A stretch of DNA of 64,000 bases from Notospermus geniculatus (GCA_002633025.1 NMRB01001836.1:38502-102501); one strand, 5' to 3'. Counted from the first letter of the stretch, positions 32,560 through 44,664 are shown. The notes: generated by a model from the sequence alone, not told the origin. Translations and numbers: made by a program.

Positions 32560-33930
32560 AAGCAGCAACAAGTCGTAACCGTGTCATTCTGACAGCGACA
32601 TCACCAACTAGATGTTATAACACGTTCCCGTAGCAGAAACAATCTCATTAATTACATTAACAATTCACGGCGTGCGACATGAAATACAGCTCCAGTAACA
32701 CAACTAGCAATGACAACGCTAATTAGCTGCTGCTGTTGCGGCGGATGTGACTACAAACAACGGGTAACAAACATGACAACAACGACGGTAAATCTCCCAA
32801 TTATATCAATTTACAAGGACGCCAATCACAAACTCAACTTTTTATTGGATAAAAAGGATTTGACTCTAATGCTGATGTCAGGTTGACCTTGCGATGGCAC
32901 AAAACAGGCGGTGACAAAATTTGAGCCATGACCACGCAGAACAAATCAGTTGCCCATATGGTGTGACGCGATTGCAGATACATTACACCTGTGACAATCG
33001 GCACCGATCGTGAGGCGTATTCGAATCCTTGTTCTTGACCACACTCGTGCTGACCCAGTTCATGTAGATGTTGACTCAACTCGAGAACGCCAGTATCGAA
33101 TGCCGAAAACGTGACCCGTGTCGGGCCAAGAACGTGTTCTTCTCACTCCCCACCCAGCGGAGGGTTGAGAAGAACACGTGTGCTACTAGTTTTACACCAA
33201 TATTTCATATATTCTGCTCATATGGCTGCAAATATTTAATTTCCTCAAACAGATTGGTAAGGTAATACATGGGTACACTTGCCCCCCCCCCCTCCTCAAA
33301 TATTAGATTTCTTGTTATATGACCATTTATATTTGTCAAGGCTACAGCAAGGATCTGCTACAGACCTTAGGGGACTATAATATTTCTGGGATGTGATGCC
33401 TGGAGTATAAGGTCCCACAGCGATTCCTGGAATCCAGATCCCACTGCTCCTGTGTACATGCAGGTCATGACATAAGACCTTATGGCTATGTCAGGTCGAC
33501 CTTGCGATGGCACAGAACAGGCGCAGACTGACTTTTCTGGATATCTTATTTGCACAACAGGTGTATATTTCCAAACTGCGTGCAAATTCTGCCGGCGTAT
33601 CTGACCAAGTTTTCTCTTATCATCCCACGACGCAGGTGTCCCGGCTTGTATTATCGCGGCAACGAGCTCTCCAGAACACCCGTCAGTCTTTCAAGAGCTC
33701 AGGCTTAACATATCTTCTGCGATATCTCATGATTTCATGGTGTTAGTTTGAAGATTTTGTATCTAGGATAAATTGAGCCAAGAATTCAACTGATTGCCTG
33801 AAGTGTCGGTATATCTCCCCCTACCTATGAAACGGAACTTAGGTGCGGATTTATTTTTTTGCAAATCGGAAATTTCATGAGATTTCATGTGTTATGGCTG
33901 TGACCTGGCCTTCGGCATGCTACATGTAGT
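32560..33930. other. unassigned DNA with one hairpin and a direct repeat
   Basis: No supported gene. ACGTGTTCTTCTCA (33132-33145) pairs with 33166-33179. About 38 bp around GACCTTGCGATGGCACA is present at 32885 and 33498. Confidence 0.4.
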
Positions 33931-33935
33931 GATCA

Positions 33936-34470
33936 TATTTCCACCTGTGGGAAGCTATACTTCCACCAGTGGAAAAGCTATACACGTACTTCGACCACTG
34001 GAGCAGTTGTACTTCCACCACTGGAAAACGTATTTTCCCATCTGTGAAGACACTGTACTCCCTCCAGCAAAGAAGCTATACTTCTACTACTGGTACAGTT
34101 GTACTCCCACCACTAAGGAAGTTGTACTCCCACCACTAAGGAAGTTGTACTCCCACCAGTGGAGATATCCCAGGAAAAAATGAACTACGAACTACTATGA
34201 ACTCTTACCAAATAACTGTGAAGTTCATAGTTTTACTATAAATTTCATGGTAAAACTATGAACTTCACAGTTAAACTATGAACTTCACAGTTATTTGGCA
34301 AGCGTTCATAGTAGTTCGTAGTTCATTTTTTCCTGGGATTGTACTCCCAAAAGTGAAGAAGTACTTCCATCAGTCATGTCAGTGAAGAAGTTGTACTTCT
34401 GCCAGTGAGGAACTTTTACTTCCATCAGTTGGGAAGTTGTACTTCTAGCAGTTGAGATGAAGATGGCGAT
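33936..34470. repeat. minisatellite, about 24-bp unit
   Basis: Units read GAAGTTGTACTTCCACCACT(G). Copies continue on both sides of the insertion at 34168-34338 and resume, more diverged, at 34610-34730 beyond the SINE-B. Confidence 0.9.
34168..34338. mobile_element. palindromic MITE in the 24-bp minisatellite
   Basis: TCCCAGGAAAAAATGAAC and its inverse at the ends, with internal repeats of AACTATGAACTTCACAG. A half copy lies at 10648-10745. Confidence 0.85.
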
Positions 34471-34600
34471 TTGGCCTAGTGGTTAAGGCGTGCTGCCCCT
34501 GAGTGCTGGCAATTGATGCCTTATGCGAGGATCCATGGGTTCGAATCCGGTAGGAACCTATGTCTTTCACCTTAGAAACCTGTTATTATTTCATGCCCTC
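34464..34600 (+). repeat. SINE-B (tRNA-Leu-like head)
   Basis: A box TGGCCTAGTGG, a long variable-arm-like segment and a B box GGTTCGAATCC. Ends TATGTCTTTCACCTTAGAAA. Other copies lie at 39852-39962, 46325-46695 and 48400-48675. Confidence 0.85.
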
Positions 34601-34739
34601 TGGCAGTTGAGAAGTTGTAGTTTCGACTTCCACCATGTACTTCCGCAAGCGGCAAAGTTAACAAGTGGAGAAGTTGAACTTCCAGCAGTGAGAAATAGTA
34701 CCCACCAGTAGAGGAATTGCTCCTACCACTGGAGATGTA

Positions 34740-35180
34740 GTGATCAGGCAGCAATCGGACCCATGACCACCCCATCTTGCGTCCGACGCTCAACCAATGT
34801 GTGACAACACTCTCCCCCCAAGGCCAGTTCACCTTGGCAAAACCGCAAGAACGGCAAGTGCACCACAACCGTCCAAACAGTATTACTGATTCTATACCTG
34901 GAAACCGGGTAATAAACAAGATCCGCTGAATCACAGTATCATTTTATATCATTCAGGTGTAGGGATGAGTTGTTCATTTTCGCTAAGAACATAATCATTT
35001 TATATATCCTTTCCACATCTGGCCAGCTCAATGGCCTTGATTCTCTTTGGTTGAAATTCTTGATGGCAACTTCGGTAACACTGGCAGCCAGATGATAATC
35101 CTGTTACCAAAGTTTCTAACAATAGAAAATCTCAGGTACAATGTAGTGCTCCTGTATCCATCCTTACCGAATAGCTGAGA
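34740..35180. other. unassigned DNA
   Basis: No supported gene or element. Confidence 0.3.
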
Positions 35181-35184
35181 AATT

Positions 35185-35850
35185 GGAAGAGGCCTTCTCA
35201 GGCTACTCATGTTCCTCACTTGGATGAGGTCTTTTACTTACCCTTGCAAACGCACAAGGTACAGGGTACAAGCTTACTGTTCCATCCCATGCCATTTATT
35301 AGTCAGGGGCGAAGCCAAAGTATTGGTAAGTGTGGAAGGGGCCATCATAAGATACTAATGTTTTTCATTGGATGGGGATTTCAAAGGTACAAGGTACTAG
35401 GCACCGTCGCTTATTGTCCCATGCCATTTTTCCATCAGGGCCGAAGCCAAAGCATTATTGGCCCTGGTAAGTATGGAAGAGGCCATCTCAAGCTACTCAT
35501 GTTCCTCACTTGGATGGGGTCTTTTACTTGCCATTTCGAAGGTACAAGGTACAAGGCACCGGCGCTTATTGTGCCATGCAATGTTTTTCCATCAGGACTG
35601 AAAAAGCATCATTATCCTGGTAAGTATGGAAGAGGTCATCAAAAGATACTCATGTTCCTCACTTGGATGGGGTCTTTTACTTGCCCTTGCAAAGGCACAA
35701 TACTAGGCATCAGGACTTCTACTCTTCCATGCAATGGACTTTAAGAGCCAGGGATGGTTAATCCCACATGATCAATTCCCTAAGGCCTGGGATTCAAAGC
35801 AGGGACCTGCTGCTTGCTGAGCGGATGTGATAACCACTAGCCTATCAAGT
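35185..35850 (-). repeat. tandem array of SINE-A bodies
   Basis: Four head-to-tail units (near 35186, 35338, 35478, 35628) with the GAGGCCATCTCAAG and CTTGGATGGGGTCTTTTACT blocks. Only the last carries the tRNA-like head (35800-35850). Units are about 145-155 bp. Confidence 0.8.
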
Positions 35851-36327
35851 TTCTTCCTGAAGATTTCTCCCAAACGAGCCTGGTCGCTTCTATAAATCAA
35901 CCTAACTATCGTCCTAAATTATATTAATGGAGAATATTACAGCTTTGATGGTTGGTTATCTTGCAGGAAGACACCTGCACGATCTAGCTCATCGGAAAGT
36001 TCAGGTGGTAAACGGTGAGCCGTAGATTGGGACTGATTTATGTTTTATTTATTGTAGTAATTATATAGGGGTATATACGGGCAAAAAATCTGCTTGCAGT
36101 AGATTTATATTCCAAGGAAAAGGTGGGTGGCTTTTCGATAACGCCGGGGAGACCACCACAAAAATTTCAACAATATATTGAATTTTAAAGGGTGGAGTGC
36201 CATTGAGCCACCCCACACAATATTGGGCAAAATTAACATAGGAAGATACCAGAGCAGTCGAAGAGAACCCATGTGGTTTCAAAGATACATAATTCTTATT
36301 CGCCTTGATACATAATTCTTATTCGCC

Positions 36328-36641
36328 CAGCGTTTCCGCCAGAGGGTAAAATGGGTAAAATTCCATACCCTAAAATTTTTCCAGGGTACGGATCCGTACC
36401 ATCAAAAATTTGATAAATTCACATATTTATCAGCAGTATTCATTGTTTTTCACCATTTAACATCATATTTCACGATGGAAAGTGATTTATGCTTCAAAAT
36501 ACGCCTAAAATGGCACTAAACATCGTTTAAAACCAAAATAAACAAATAAAAATAAAAATAAAAATTTTTCAAAAAATTTTTTTTCAAAAAAAAATTTTTT
36601 TTTGGTCCGTACCCTCATTTTTTTTTCTGGCGGAAACCCTG
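36328..36641. mobile_element. CAGGGTTTCCGCCAG element
   Basis: Inverted ends CAGCGTTTCCGCCAG and CTGGCGGAAACCCTG. Flanks TTCGCC and TTCACC. Interior A/T runs. Duplicate of 42820-43085. Confidence 0.85.
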
Positions 36642-36654
36642 TTCACCCTATTAG

Positions 36655-36895
36655 CATTATTGGCCCTGGTAAACACGGAAGACGCCATCTCAAGCTACTC
36701 ATGTTCCTCACTTGGATGGGGTCTTTTACTTGCCTTTGTAATTCAGGCACAAGTAACAAAGCACGTACGGCTTACTGTCCCATGCAACGGACATGATGAG
36801 CCAGAGATCATAATCCGATATGACCCAGGCTGGGTTCAAACCCAGGACCTGCCACTTGCTAACCGGACGTGATAACCACTCGGCTATCACGGCTT
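36655..36895 (-). repeat. SINE-A
   Basis: TATTGGCCCTGGTAAACACG, GTCTTTTACTTGCC and the inverted B box GGTTCAAACCCAGGACCTG. Ends GTGATAACCACTCGGCTATC. Confidence 0.85.
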
Positions 36896-36999
36896 GGTTA
36901 TCAGAGCTCCTTTTAAAGACAATAGGAGCTTTCAGTGAGTTGACCAATAGGTGTCACTACAGCCCAGAGTTCAATGCATGTAGCGGACCCATCCACTTT

Positions 37000-38000
37000 T
37001 GAACAATCACCAATCACGTGGATTTTCCTGTGTATTGGTTCACTAGAACTTTGCTGCCATCTTTTGGCAATACGTGCGACTGACTGCTCCTATTGGCTGG
37101 AGAATTACGTCATTTAGGTCAAGTAGAATTGAACCTTGGGCATCCGTGGTGGTAACAGCACTGATGGTTTCTCTACGCCACTCTGCATGGCACGTGTTCT
37201 TTGGAAGCATGTGCTCTGTCTTGCGACAGGACAACCAAATCGTCAACCTCAATAATTGCCACTCTCCATCACATCAAATTCTCCGCATCAACTGCCAGCA
37301 TCCAAAATCACCAGGCTACCAATCCTTGCAACTTAACTCCTCCAATCACAACCGACCTTGATGCACGATATTTTCTTAACACCGAGAAGATTGTTTTTGT
37401 AGATTTCAACGAGTGCGTCCGACGTCTGTAATTGCGTTCAGAACGCAGGGGAGGGGAAATACTCCTTCAGAATCTCGTAGGCTGATTTGTAAAATTACTG
37501 AATTCACTGAGCTTCGAAATTTGCAATTATTTGCCATTAGGTGAACGAGACCATCTGTGAGCTCTTTGAAATTGGATCTCCGTGCTGGGATTTTCGACTT
37601 GAATGATTGTTGGTCGAGTGTTGTAAGTTGGGAGGGATTTTGCAAAATAGAACCAATTAAGTCAAGAGCTAAGCGCCAAGTATAGTGCTTGTGCAAGGGC
37701 TCACTGTGACGTCACTTTTGACTGGTGGTCCCCCTTGCTGACATCAACAACAGAGTATAGATCATGTCATGAAGTCACGTACACTCCACTTGCGCTGAAT
37801 ACAGAGTGGGCCACATGGCCCTTGACGTCAATTCAACCTCAGTGGCTGTACTCAGAATACTGTGTGAATAAATGCAAAGCAGGAGGAAACCAGAGTGCCC
37901 GGAGAACCTACATTGTCAAAGAGAGTTGCCCTCTCTATCAGATGAAGGATAGGTTGACTGGAGATTACACCCAGACATCCAGACTGATCGGTGAAAGGAA
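37000..38000. other. duplicated unique-looking DNA, no gene
   Basis: Shared with 43440-44460 except for the gag fragment present only in copy 2. Open frames in it are short and shared by both copies but show no known domain. Confidence 0.5.
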
Positions 38001-38032
38001 CCGAGTTTCTGACAGAGAGTTAAGCCCCGTTT

Positions 38033-38154
38033 ATACAGAGCACGGTTTGCGGTCCGGCATCCGGNGTTGGAACGACAAGCCGCATTCCCGTTCCGGAGGC
38101 CTTAACCGTATGCCGGATGCCGGACCGCAAACCGTGCTCTGTATAAACGGGGCT
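38033..38154. mobile_element. palindromic MITE with TTA duplication
   Basis: AGCCCCGTTTATACAGAGC and inverse. TTA at 38030-38032 and 38155-38157. A single N at 38065 lies near the fold centre. Absent from duplication copy 2. Confidence 0.8.
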
Positions 38155-38299
38155 TTACTAAATTTTGTGGGACACACTTTGCAGTTTGAATGGATCAAGA
38201 TAGGCCCTATTCATGTCAGTTTGATGCAACAAATAGGGCAAGGACTACCTCCTTCAAATGGATGGACCACATTAATTCATCAATGCTAGACTTATGATT

Positions 38300-38570
38300 G
38301 CTTGGTGGTGGTGGTTATCACATGCACTTAGTAAACAGCAGGTCCTGGGCCAAGCCAAGGCTGTGCCATATGGGATTAATCATCCCTGGCTCCTCACATC
38401 CGTCATATGGGACAGGGACAGTAAGCTGTGGTACCTTGCATGTACCTACTACCTTTGCAGGGGCAAGTAAAAGACCCCATCCAATTGACGAATATGAGTA
38501 GCTTGAGATGGCCTCCTCGGTACTTGCCAGGGCCAATAATGCTATGGCTTTCACCCTGATGAAAAATACA
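38300..38570 (+). repeat. SINE-A
   Basis: GGTTATCACATGCACTTAG, GGGATTAATCATCCCTGGC and AAAAGACCCCATCCAATTG blocks. B box diverged. Confidence 0.8.
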
Positions 38571-39725
38571 AATAAAATATGCCAACCAGTGCGTTGGGTC
38601 CTTCATGGAAAAAGTCCAATACAATTCAAGTCACAACCTTGCAACGGAAGGGGTTTTCAAGTAGGCTACTCAATTTTGTGGGACACACTGTCTGGATGCT
38701 CTGATGCCAGTTTGGCCTAGGTCAATGACTATGGGCCATTACCAAACTTGGCTGCCAGTGCCAGAGCAGACCACCAAAGCACACCAGCTGACCACCAAAA
38801 GACAGAAGAACACTTACGTCAATGCCACATGAAATGTACCCAGTGAATGCCCAATGAAATTTACAACAATTCGAGACTAATCCACACTTGACAGGTTTCT
38901 ATAAAATCAACAGACACTGTAATCCGTTTCATTGATATCCACGTGTATTCCATTGTCACTGCTACTCCCGACTATCGTATAGACAGCTACATCCATTCAG
39001 CCTGATCCCCTCAATCCTACACAACACAATATCTCTACACTGAGGCATCCCTTCCTGCTCATCCGATACTCGCTGGTTAACTGGCGCTCTGCCGTGCAAA
39101 CAACCGCATAAACCTGTTACCATGATTCATGTCAGGCCATTACCGAACGAGTACATTATTTGGTGTACTACTCTGACTGTACAGTGCTTTTGCCAAAAAC
39201 AATCACCTCCTGAAACAGTGATTGAAAATAGGTTTTGCCAAAAGCATTTTGACTGTCCACAGGTTTTGCCAAAATAAGCATCCTTCTTCCAGTACTCTAC
39301 ATGTAGTAGAATCTGTTGGGCACAGTGACTCTTGGTTTTGCAACAAGAGGCCCATGGGCCTGTCGCTCAGCTGATATTTGACCCCTAGGTTTGTTAAGGC
39401 ATGTAAGGGGTACTGCAGCCTAAGGAAGGTTAGTGGGTGATGTCAAATTTTATTCACCAAGTGTGCCTGGTTGGATGGGATTAAGTTTCCTATTAATTAC
39501 GATTTAGAGATGTAGTCCTAGATACAGAAGTTACTGGGATTTGAATTTAGTCCAGTTTTTTTGGGCCCACCCGATATATTCATGCTACGGTCAAAATCAT
39601 CCAATATCCTTCATCACCAACGGTCGTCATTTCCCCAAACATCAGGGTGTTAAGCCGCCAGCAAAACCTGGAACGACCAGCACTCTCCCTGATTAAAGAT
39701 CTCCTCCTCCTAAGATTGGATTGTA
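38570..39725. other. duplicated DNA, no gene
   Basis: Repeated at 44870-46180. Copy 2 carries an extra MITE at 45593. Confidence 0.5.
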
Positions 39726-39729
39726 TTGG

Positions 39730-39852
39730 ATTAGATTTTTCCATCAAGGCCGAGACCAGAGCATTGTTGGCCCTGGTAAATAGGGTAGAGGCCATCACAC
39801 GCTACTCATGTTCCTCAGTTGGATGGGGTCTTTTACTTGTCATTGCAAAGGT
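39730..39852 (-). repeat. SINE-A body, followed by SINE-B
   Basis: TTTTCCATCAAGGCCGAG to CTTTTACTTGTCATTGC. A minus-oriented SINE-B (39852-39952, continuing at 41331) is inserted in it, and the SINE-A head follows at 41360-41515. Confidence 0.8.
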
Positions 39853-40127
39853 ACGATTTCTAAGGTGAAAGACATAGCTTCCTACCAGACTCGAACCCAC
39901 GGACCCTCGCATAAGGCATCAATCACTAGCACTCAGGGGCAGCACGCCTTAAAGCGAATGGCTCGCGGGGTTTGTTGTGGCGCCATGACAGTTGGTCATC
40001 AATATCAAGCACCATTTTGAGAAAAAGGCAAAAGAAGGATTTTAGTTTAATGGGAAATGCATTAGACAGCCAAACTTCGGAGGCGCATTCTGCAAAATCT
40101 GCCGCTTCAAAATCAATGGGAATAGTA

Positions 40128-40658
40128 NNNNNNNNNNNNNNNNNNNNNNNNNNNNNNNNNNNNNNNNNNNNNNNNNNNNNNNNNNNNNNNNNNNNNNNNN
40201 NNNNNNNNNNNNNNNNNNNNNNNNNNNNNNNNNNNNNNNNNNNNNNNNNNNNNNNNNNNNNNNNNNNNNNNNNNNNNNNNNNNNNNNNNNNNNNNNNNNN
40301 NNNNNNNNNNNNNNNNNNNNNNNNNNNNNNNNNNNNNNNNNNNNNNNNNNNNNNNNNNNNNNNNNNNNNNNNNNNNNNNNNNNNNNNNNNNNNNNNNNNN
40401 NNNNNNNNNNNNNNNNNNNNNNNNNNNNNNNNNNNNNNNNNNNNNNNNNNNNNNNNNNNNNNNNNNNNNNNNNNNNNNNNNNNNNNNNNNNNNNNNNNNN
40501 NNNNNNNNNNNNNNNNNNNNNNNNNNNNNNNNNNNNNNNNNNNNNNNNNNNNNNNNNNNNNNNNNNNNNNNNNNNNNNNNNNNNNNNNNNNNNNNNNNNN
40601 NNNNNNNNNNNNNNNNNNNNNNNNNNNNNNNNNNNNNNNNNNNNNNNNNNNNNNNNNN
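40128..40658. other. assembly gap (531 N)
   Basis: Run of N. The true length is unknown. Confidence 1.
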
Positions 40659-41126
40659 GGCCGAAACTTGGTATTTTTTAAGGTACCCCTCCAATGCATG
40701 TTTATGCAAGATATGAAGTTGCTCGGTGAAATAATGACAAACTGTGGCAGGTTCGTCACTTTTGTCGAACTTTGACCTCTGTGACCTTGAAAAGTAGGTC
40801 AAATCAAAAACCCGTTATATATGTTATGTATCCTTATTAGCTACACCTATGATAAAAATTTGAAGATGATCTAGTCATTAGTTCAGGAGTTATTGTACTT
40901 TTTGTGTTTTTGGTTTCCGCCACCTGGTGGCCAAACTGAGAGTCGAATCGGACCGAAACTTGGTGTCGTGGGTCATCTGACCTAGGGGTATATATGTACC
41001 AAGTTTCAGATCAATAGCTCCAGCGGTTACGAAACGTGCCCTGCTAACGGACAACGACGGACGACGACGGACGACGACGGACGACGGACGCTCGGCCATC
41101 GTAAAAGCTCACCACAGGTGAGCTAA
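40659..41126 (-). repeat. GCTCACC dispersed repeat, minus orientation
   Basis: Body GAACTTTGACCTCTGTGACC, GGTCATCTGACCTAGGGGTA, a CGGACGACGACGG tract at 41050-41095 and the terminus AGCTCACCACAGGTGAGCTA. Confidence 0.85.
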
Positions 41127-41926
41127 AAATGTACATCTTGACCGACTGAATTTGAAAACGTCATTAACCCATTTTAACAAATTCTTAATGGAACCTCGTC
41201 TCCAGTGTTTACATTCGCATATTTGTACAGGTGTTGCATATGACTGGAGCACGGCTTTGCCTGGAGGCTAGATTCACTCTCTATGGAAGGTACCACCAAA
41301 AATGTAAACAAACCCCACGAGCCATTCGCTTTAACCACTAGGCCAAATCCTCATCTTGTGAAGGTACAAGGTACAAGGCACCACAGACTTCTGCCCCATG
41401 CGATGGACGTGAAGATCCAGTGACGATTTATCCAATATGGCCCAGGCTGGATTCAAACATGGGAACTGACGCTTGCTAAGTGGACATGATAACCACTTTG
41501 CTATCTAGGCACCTAGCAGGAGGAGCTCATTCAGCGCATCACTTGATCCTTTCCGACCAGTTGAGAATACGAAATGGTCGTTGACTCTTGGATTATTTCT
41601 GTTGCCCTCACAAAGGTACAACGTACAAGACACCACAGCTTACTGTCCTATTAATGCGATGGACATAAAGAGCCAGGGATGGTTGATCCCACTGTGGCCC
41701 AAGCCCGGGATTTGAATCAGGGACCTGCCGCTTACTGAGCAGTCTGTCACGCAATAGCCACTCGGTGATCAGGCAGCGGTGTCGCTAGCTTTTATGGCAT
41801 AGGGGGCAAAATTGATCGAGTCTGAAAGGTGAAGGTGGAGGGGGTCTGGCCCTGCTCGAAGAGGGGAAATGACGTTTTAGAGCAAAAATTTGTTTTTGTC
41901 CCTTTTTGCTGGGGGGGGGGAGAGAT

Positions 41927-42190
41927 GATCCAGTCATTAGTTCAGGAGTTATTGCACTTTTTGTGTTTTTGGTTTTGGCCACCTGGAGGCCAAGCCAAGA
42001 ATCAATTCGGACCAAAACTTGGTGTCGTAGGTCATCTGACCTAGGGGTATATATGTACCAGGTTTCAGATCAATAGCTCCAGCGGTTACAAAACGTGCCC
42101 TGCTAACGGACCACGCCGGACGACGGACGACGACGACGACGACGACGGACGACGACGGACGCCGCAGGACGATAAAAGCTCACGAGTGAG
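41927..42190 (-). repeat. GCTCACC repeat at the duplication junction
   Basis: Truncated at the G-run of copy 1. Carries the ACGACGACG tract (42120-42165) and the terminus AGCTCACGAGTGAGCTA, directly abutting the start of copy 2 at 42194. Confidence 0.85.
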
Positions 42191-42819
42191 CTAACTAGGC
42201 ATCAGGACTTCTACTCTTCCATGCAATGGACTTTAAGAGCCAGGGATGGTTAATCCCACATGATCAATTCCCTAAGGCCTGGGATTCAAAGCAGGGACCT
42301 GCTGCTTGCTGAGCGGATGTGATAACCACTAGGCTATCAAGTTTCTTCCTGAAGATTTCTCCTAAACGAGCCTGGTCGCTTTTATAAATCAACCTAACTA
42401 TCGTCCTAAATTATATTAATGGAGAATATTGCAGCTTTGATGGTTGGTTATCTTGCAGGAAGACACCTGCACGATCTAGCTCATCGGAAACTTCAGGTGG
42501 TAAACGGTGAGCCGTAGATTGGGACTGATTTATGTTTTATTTATTGTAGTAATTATATAGGGGTATATACTGGCAAAAAATCTGCTTGCAGTAGATTTAT
42601 ATTCGAAGGAAAAGGTGGGTGGCTTTTCGATAACGCCGAGGAGACCACCACAAAAATTTCAACAATATATTGAATTTTAAAGGGTGGAGTGCCATTGAGC
42701 CACCCCACACAATATTGGGCAAAATTAATATAGGAAGATACCAGAGCAGTCGAAGAGAACCCATGTGGTTTCAAAGATACATAATTCTTATTCGCCTTGA
42801 TACATAATTCTTATTCGCC

Positions 42820-43085
42820 CAGCGTTTCCGCCAGAGGGTAAAATGGGTAAAATTCCATACCCTAAAATTTTTCCAGGGTACGGATCCGTACCCTCAAAAA
42901 TTTGATAAATTCACAATTTCACGATGGAAAGTGATTTTATGCTTCAAAATACGCCTAAAATGGCACTAAACATCGTTTAAAACCAAAATAAACAAATAAA
43001 AATAAAAATTTTTCAAAAAAATTTTTTTTCAAAAAAAAAATTTTTTTTGGTCCATACCCTCTTTTTTTTTCTGGCGGAAACCCTG
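42820..43085. mobile_element. CAGGGTTTCCGCCAG element with 6-bp duplication
   Basis: Inverted ends as in 36328-36641. Perfect TTCGCC flanks (42814-42819 and 43086-43091). About 50 bp shorter than the copy 1 version. Confidence 0.9.
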
Positions 43086-43104
43086 TTCGCCCTATTAGCA
43101 TTAT

Positions 43105-43340
43105 TGGCCCTGGTAAACACGGAAGAGGCATCTCAAGCTACTCATGATCCTTACTTGGATGGGGTCTTTTACTTGCCCTTGTAATTCAGGCACAAGTAAC
43201 AAAGCATGTACGGCTTACTGTCCCATGCAACGGACATGACGAGCCAGAGATCATAATCCGATGTGACCCAGGCTGGGTTCAAACCCAGGACCTGACACTT
43301 GCTAAGCGGACGTGATAACCACTAGGCTATCAGGGCTTGG
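43105..43340 (-). repeat. SINE-A
   Basis: Copy 2 counterpart of 36655-36895, ending GTGATAACCACTAGGCTATC. Confidence 0.85.
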
Positions 43341-43601
43341 TTATCAGGGCTCCTTTTAAAGACAATAGGAGCTGTCAGTGAGTTGACCAATAGGTGTCAC
43401 TACAGCCCACAGTTCAATGCATGTAGCGGACCCATCCACCCATAACGTGGATTTTCCTGTGTATTGGTTCGCTAGAACTTTGCTGCCATCTTTTGGCAAT
43501 ACGTGCGACTGACTGCTCCTATTGGCTGGAGAATTACGTCATTTAGGCCAAGTAGAATTGAACCTTGGACATCTGTGGTAACAGCACTGATGGTTTCCCT
43601 A

Positions 43602-43936
43602 CTCAACGGAGAATTACGCAGCTGAGCTCAAACGGTTATATGACAAAGCTCACCCTGGGAGGGACATCAAAACTCGCCGGGAGGATCTCCTCCGCCGATT
43701 TTTCGATGGTCTCCAGGACGACAAGGCTAAGGTTCAAGGGGAGTTTGTCAAGTCTCCCATTGATATCGATGCTGCAGTGGCCGATGTTGTTAATTTCATG
43801 GAGACACGCCGCTGCAGTGTGTCTCAAGAAGGGGACGACAAACGTTCACGTCGAACCGCGAGACAGGTTTGGATGGTGAGGCCAAATGAGTCCGACTCCG
43901 AAGATTCAGATGAAGACAGCTCAAACGATGAAGAAC
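43602..43936 (+). pseudogene. Gypsy (Ty3)-type gag fragment
   Basis: In one plus-strand frame the sequence encodes an LTR-retrotransposon capsid-like segment: AELKRLYDKAHPGRD, then LLRRFFDGLQDDKAKVQGEF, VKSPIDIDAAVADVVNFMET, and an acidic SDSEDSDEDSSNDEE tail. The pattern of an RFxDGL block followed by VxxPxDIDxAVxxVVNFxETR is typical of invertebrate Gypsy gag proteins. There is no start codon of its own and no protease, RT, integrase or LTR nearby. It is missing from duplication copy 1, where about 330 bp are replaced by TACGCCACTCTGCATGG. It is an inactive remnant. Confidence 0.75.
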
Positions 43937-44664
43937 TCTGCACGGCACGTGTTCTTTGGAAGCACTGCTCTATCCTGCGACAGGGCGACCAAATCGTCAA
44001 CCTCAATAATTGCCACTCTCCATCACATCAAATTCTCCGCATCAACTCCCAGCATCCAAAATCACCAGGCTACCAATCCTTGCAACTCAACTCCTCCAAT
44101 CACAACCGACCTTGATGCACGATATTTTCTTAACACCGAGAAGATTGTTTTTGTAGATTTCAACGAGTGCGTCCGACGTCTGTAATTGCGTTCAGAACGC
44201 AGGGGAGGGGAAATACTCCTTCAGAATCTCGTAGGCTGATTTGTAAAATTACTGAATTCACTGAGCTTCGAAATTTGCAATTATTTGCCATTAGGTGAAC
44301 GAGACCATCTGTGAGCTCTTTGAAATTGGATCTCGCTGCTGGGATTTTCGACTTGAATAATGTTGGTTGAGTGTTGGGCAAGTTGGGAGGGATTTTGCGA
44401 AATAGGACCAATTAAGTCAAGAGCTAAGTGCTAAGTATGCAAGGGACACTTTGTGACGTCACTTTTGACTGGCGATCCCCCCTGACGTCGACAACAAAAT
44501 GTGCCATGTGTAGATCAGGTCAGGTTGAAGTCACACACACTCCACTTGTGCTGACGACAAAGTGGGCCATGCAGGTTGACGATGTCATTTGACGTCAATT
44601 TGGCCGTCACGATGGCGGATTTTTCTGTGATGACATCGTCTGCACAAGCAGTTAGAGGGAGAGT

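Larger units (their letters stand above)
39953..41330. mobile_element. piggyBac-like TTAA element, 1.38 kb, with sequencing gap
   Basis: Ends AGCGAATGGCTCGCGGGGTT and the inverted CCCCACGAGCCATTCGCT. TTAA on both sides (39949-39952 and 41331-41334). Duplication copy 2 shows the intact site GCCTTAACCACTAGG at 46664-46678. It contains an N gap (40128-40658) and a nested GCTCACC repeat (40659-41126). Long X-filled frames here are artefacts of the gap. Confidence 0.9.
35702..41924 (+). repeat. tandem duplication, copy 1
   Basis: Starts ACTAGGCATCAGGACTTCTA and ends in a G-run. The same order of sequence recurs in copy 2 (42194-47323), offset by about 6.5 kb at the left end. Copy 1 alone holds a TTAA element with an N gap (39953-41330), a TTA MITE (38033-38154) and about 450 bp near 37830-38300. 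Confidence 0.9.

Noticed and set aside
37735-38289. 184-codon plus-strand frame
   Set aside because: Crosses a TTA MITE and an N, and is absent from the duplicated copy; no domain.
39926-40802. Open frames of 229-277 codons on both strands
   Set aside because: They consist almost entirely of X from the N gap; the flanks are transposon sequence.
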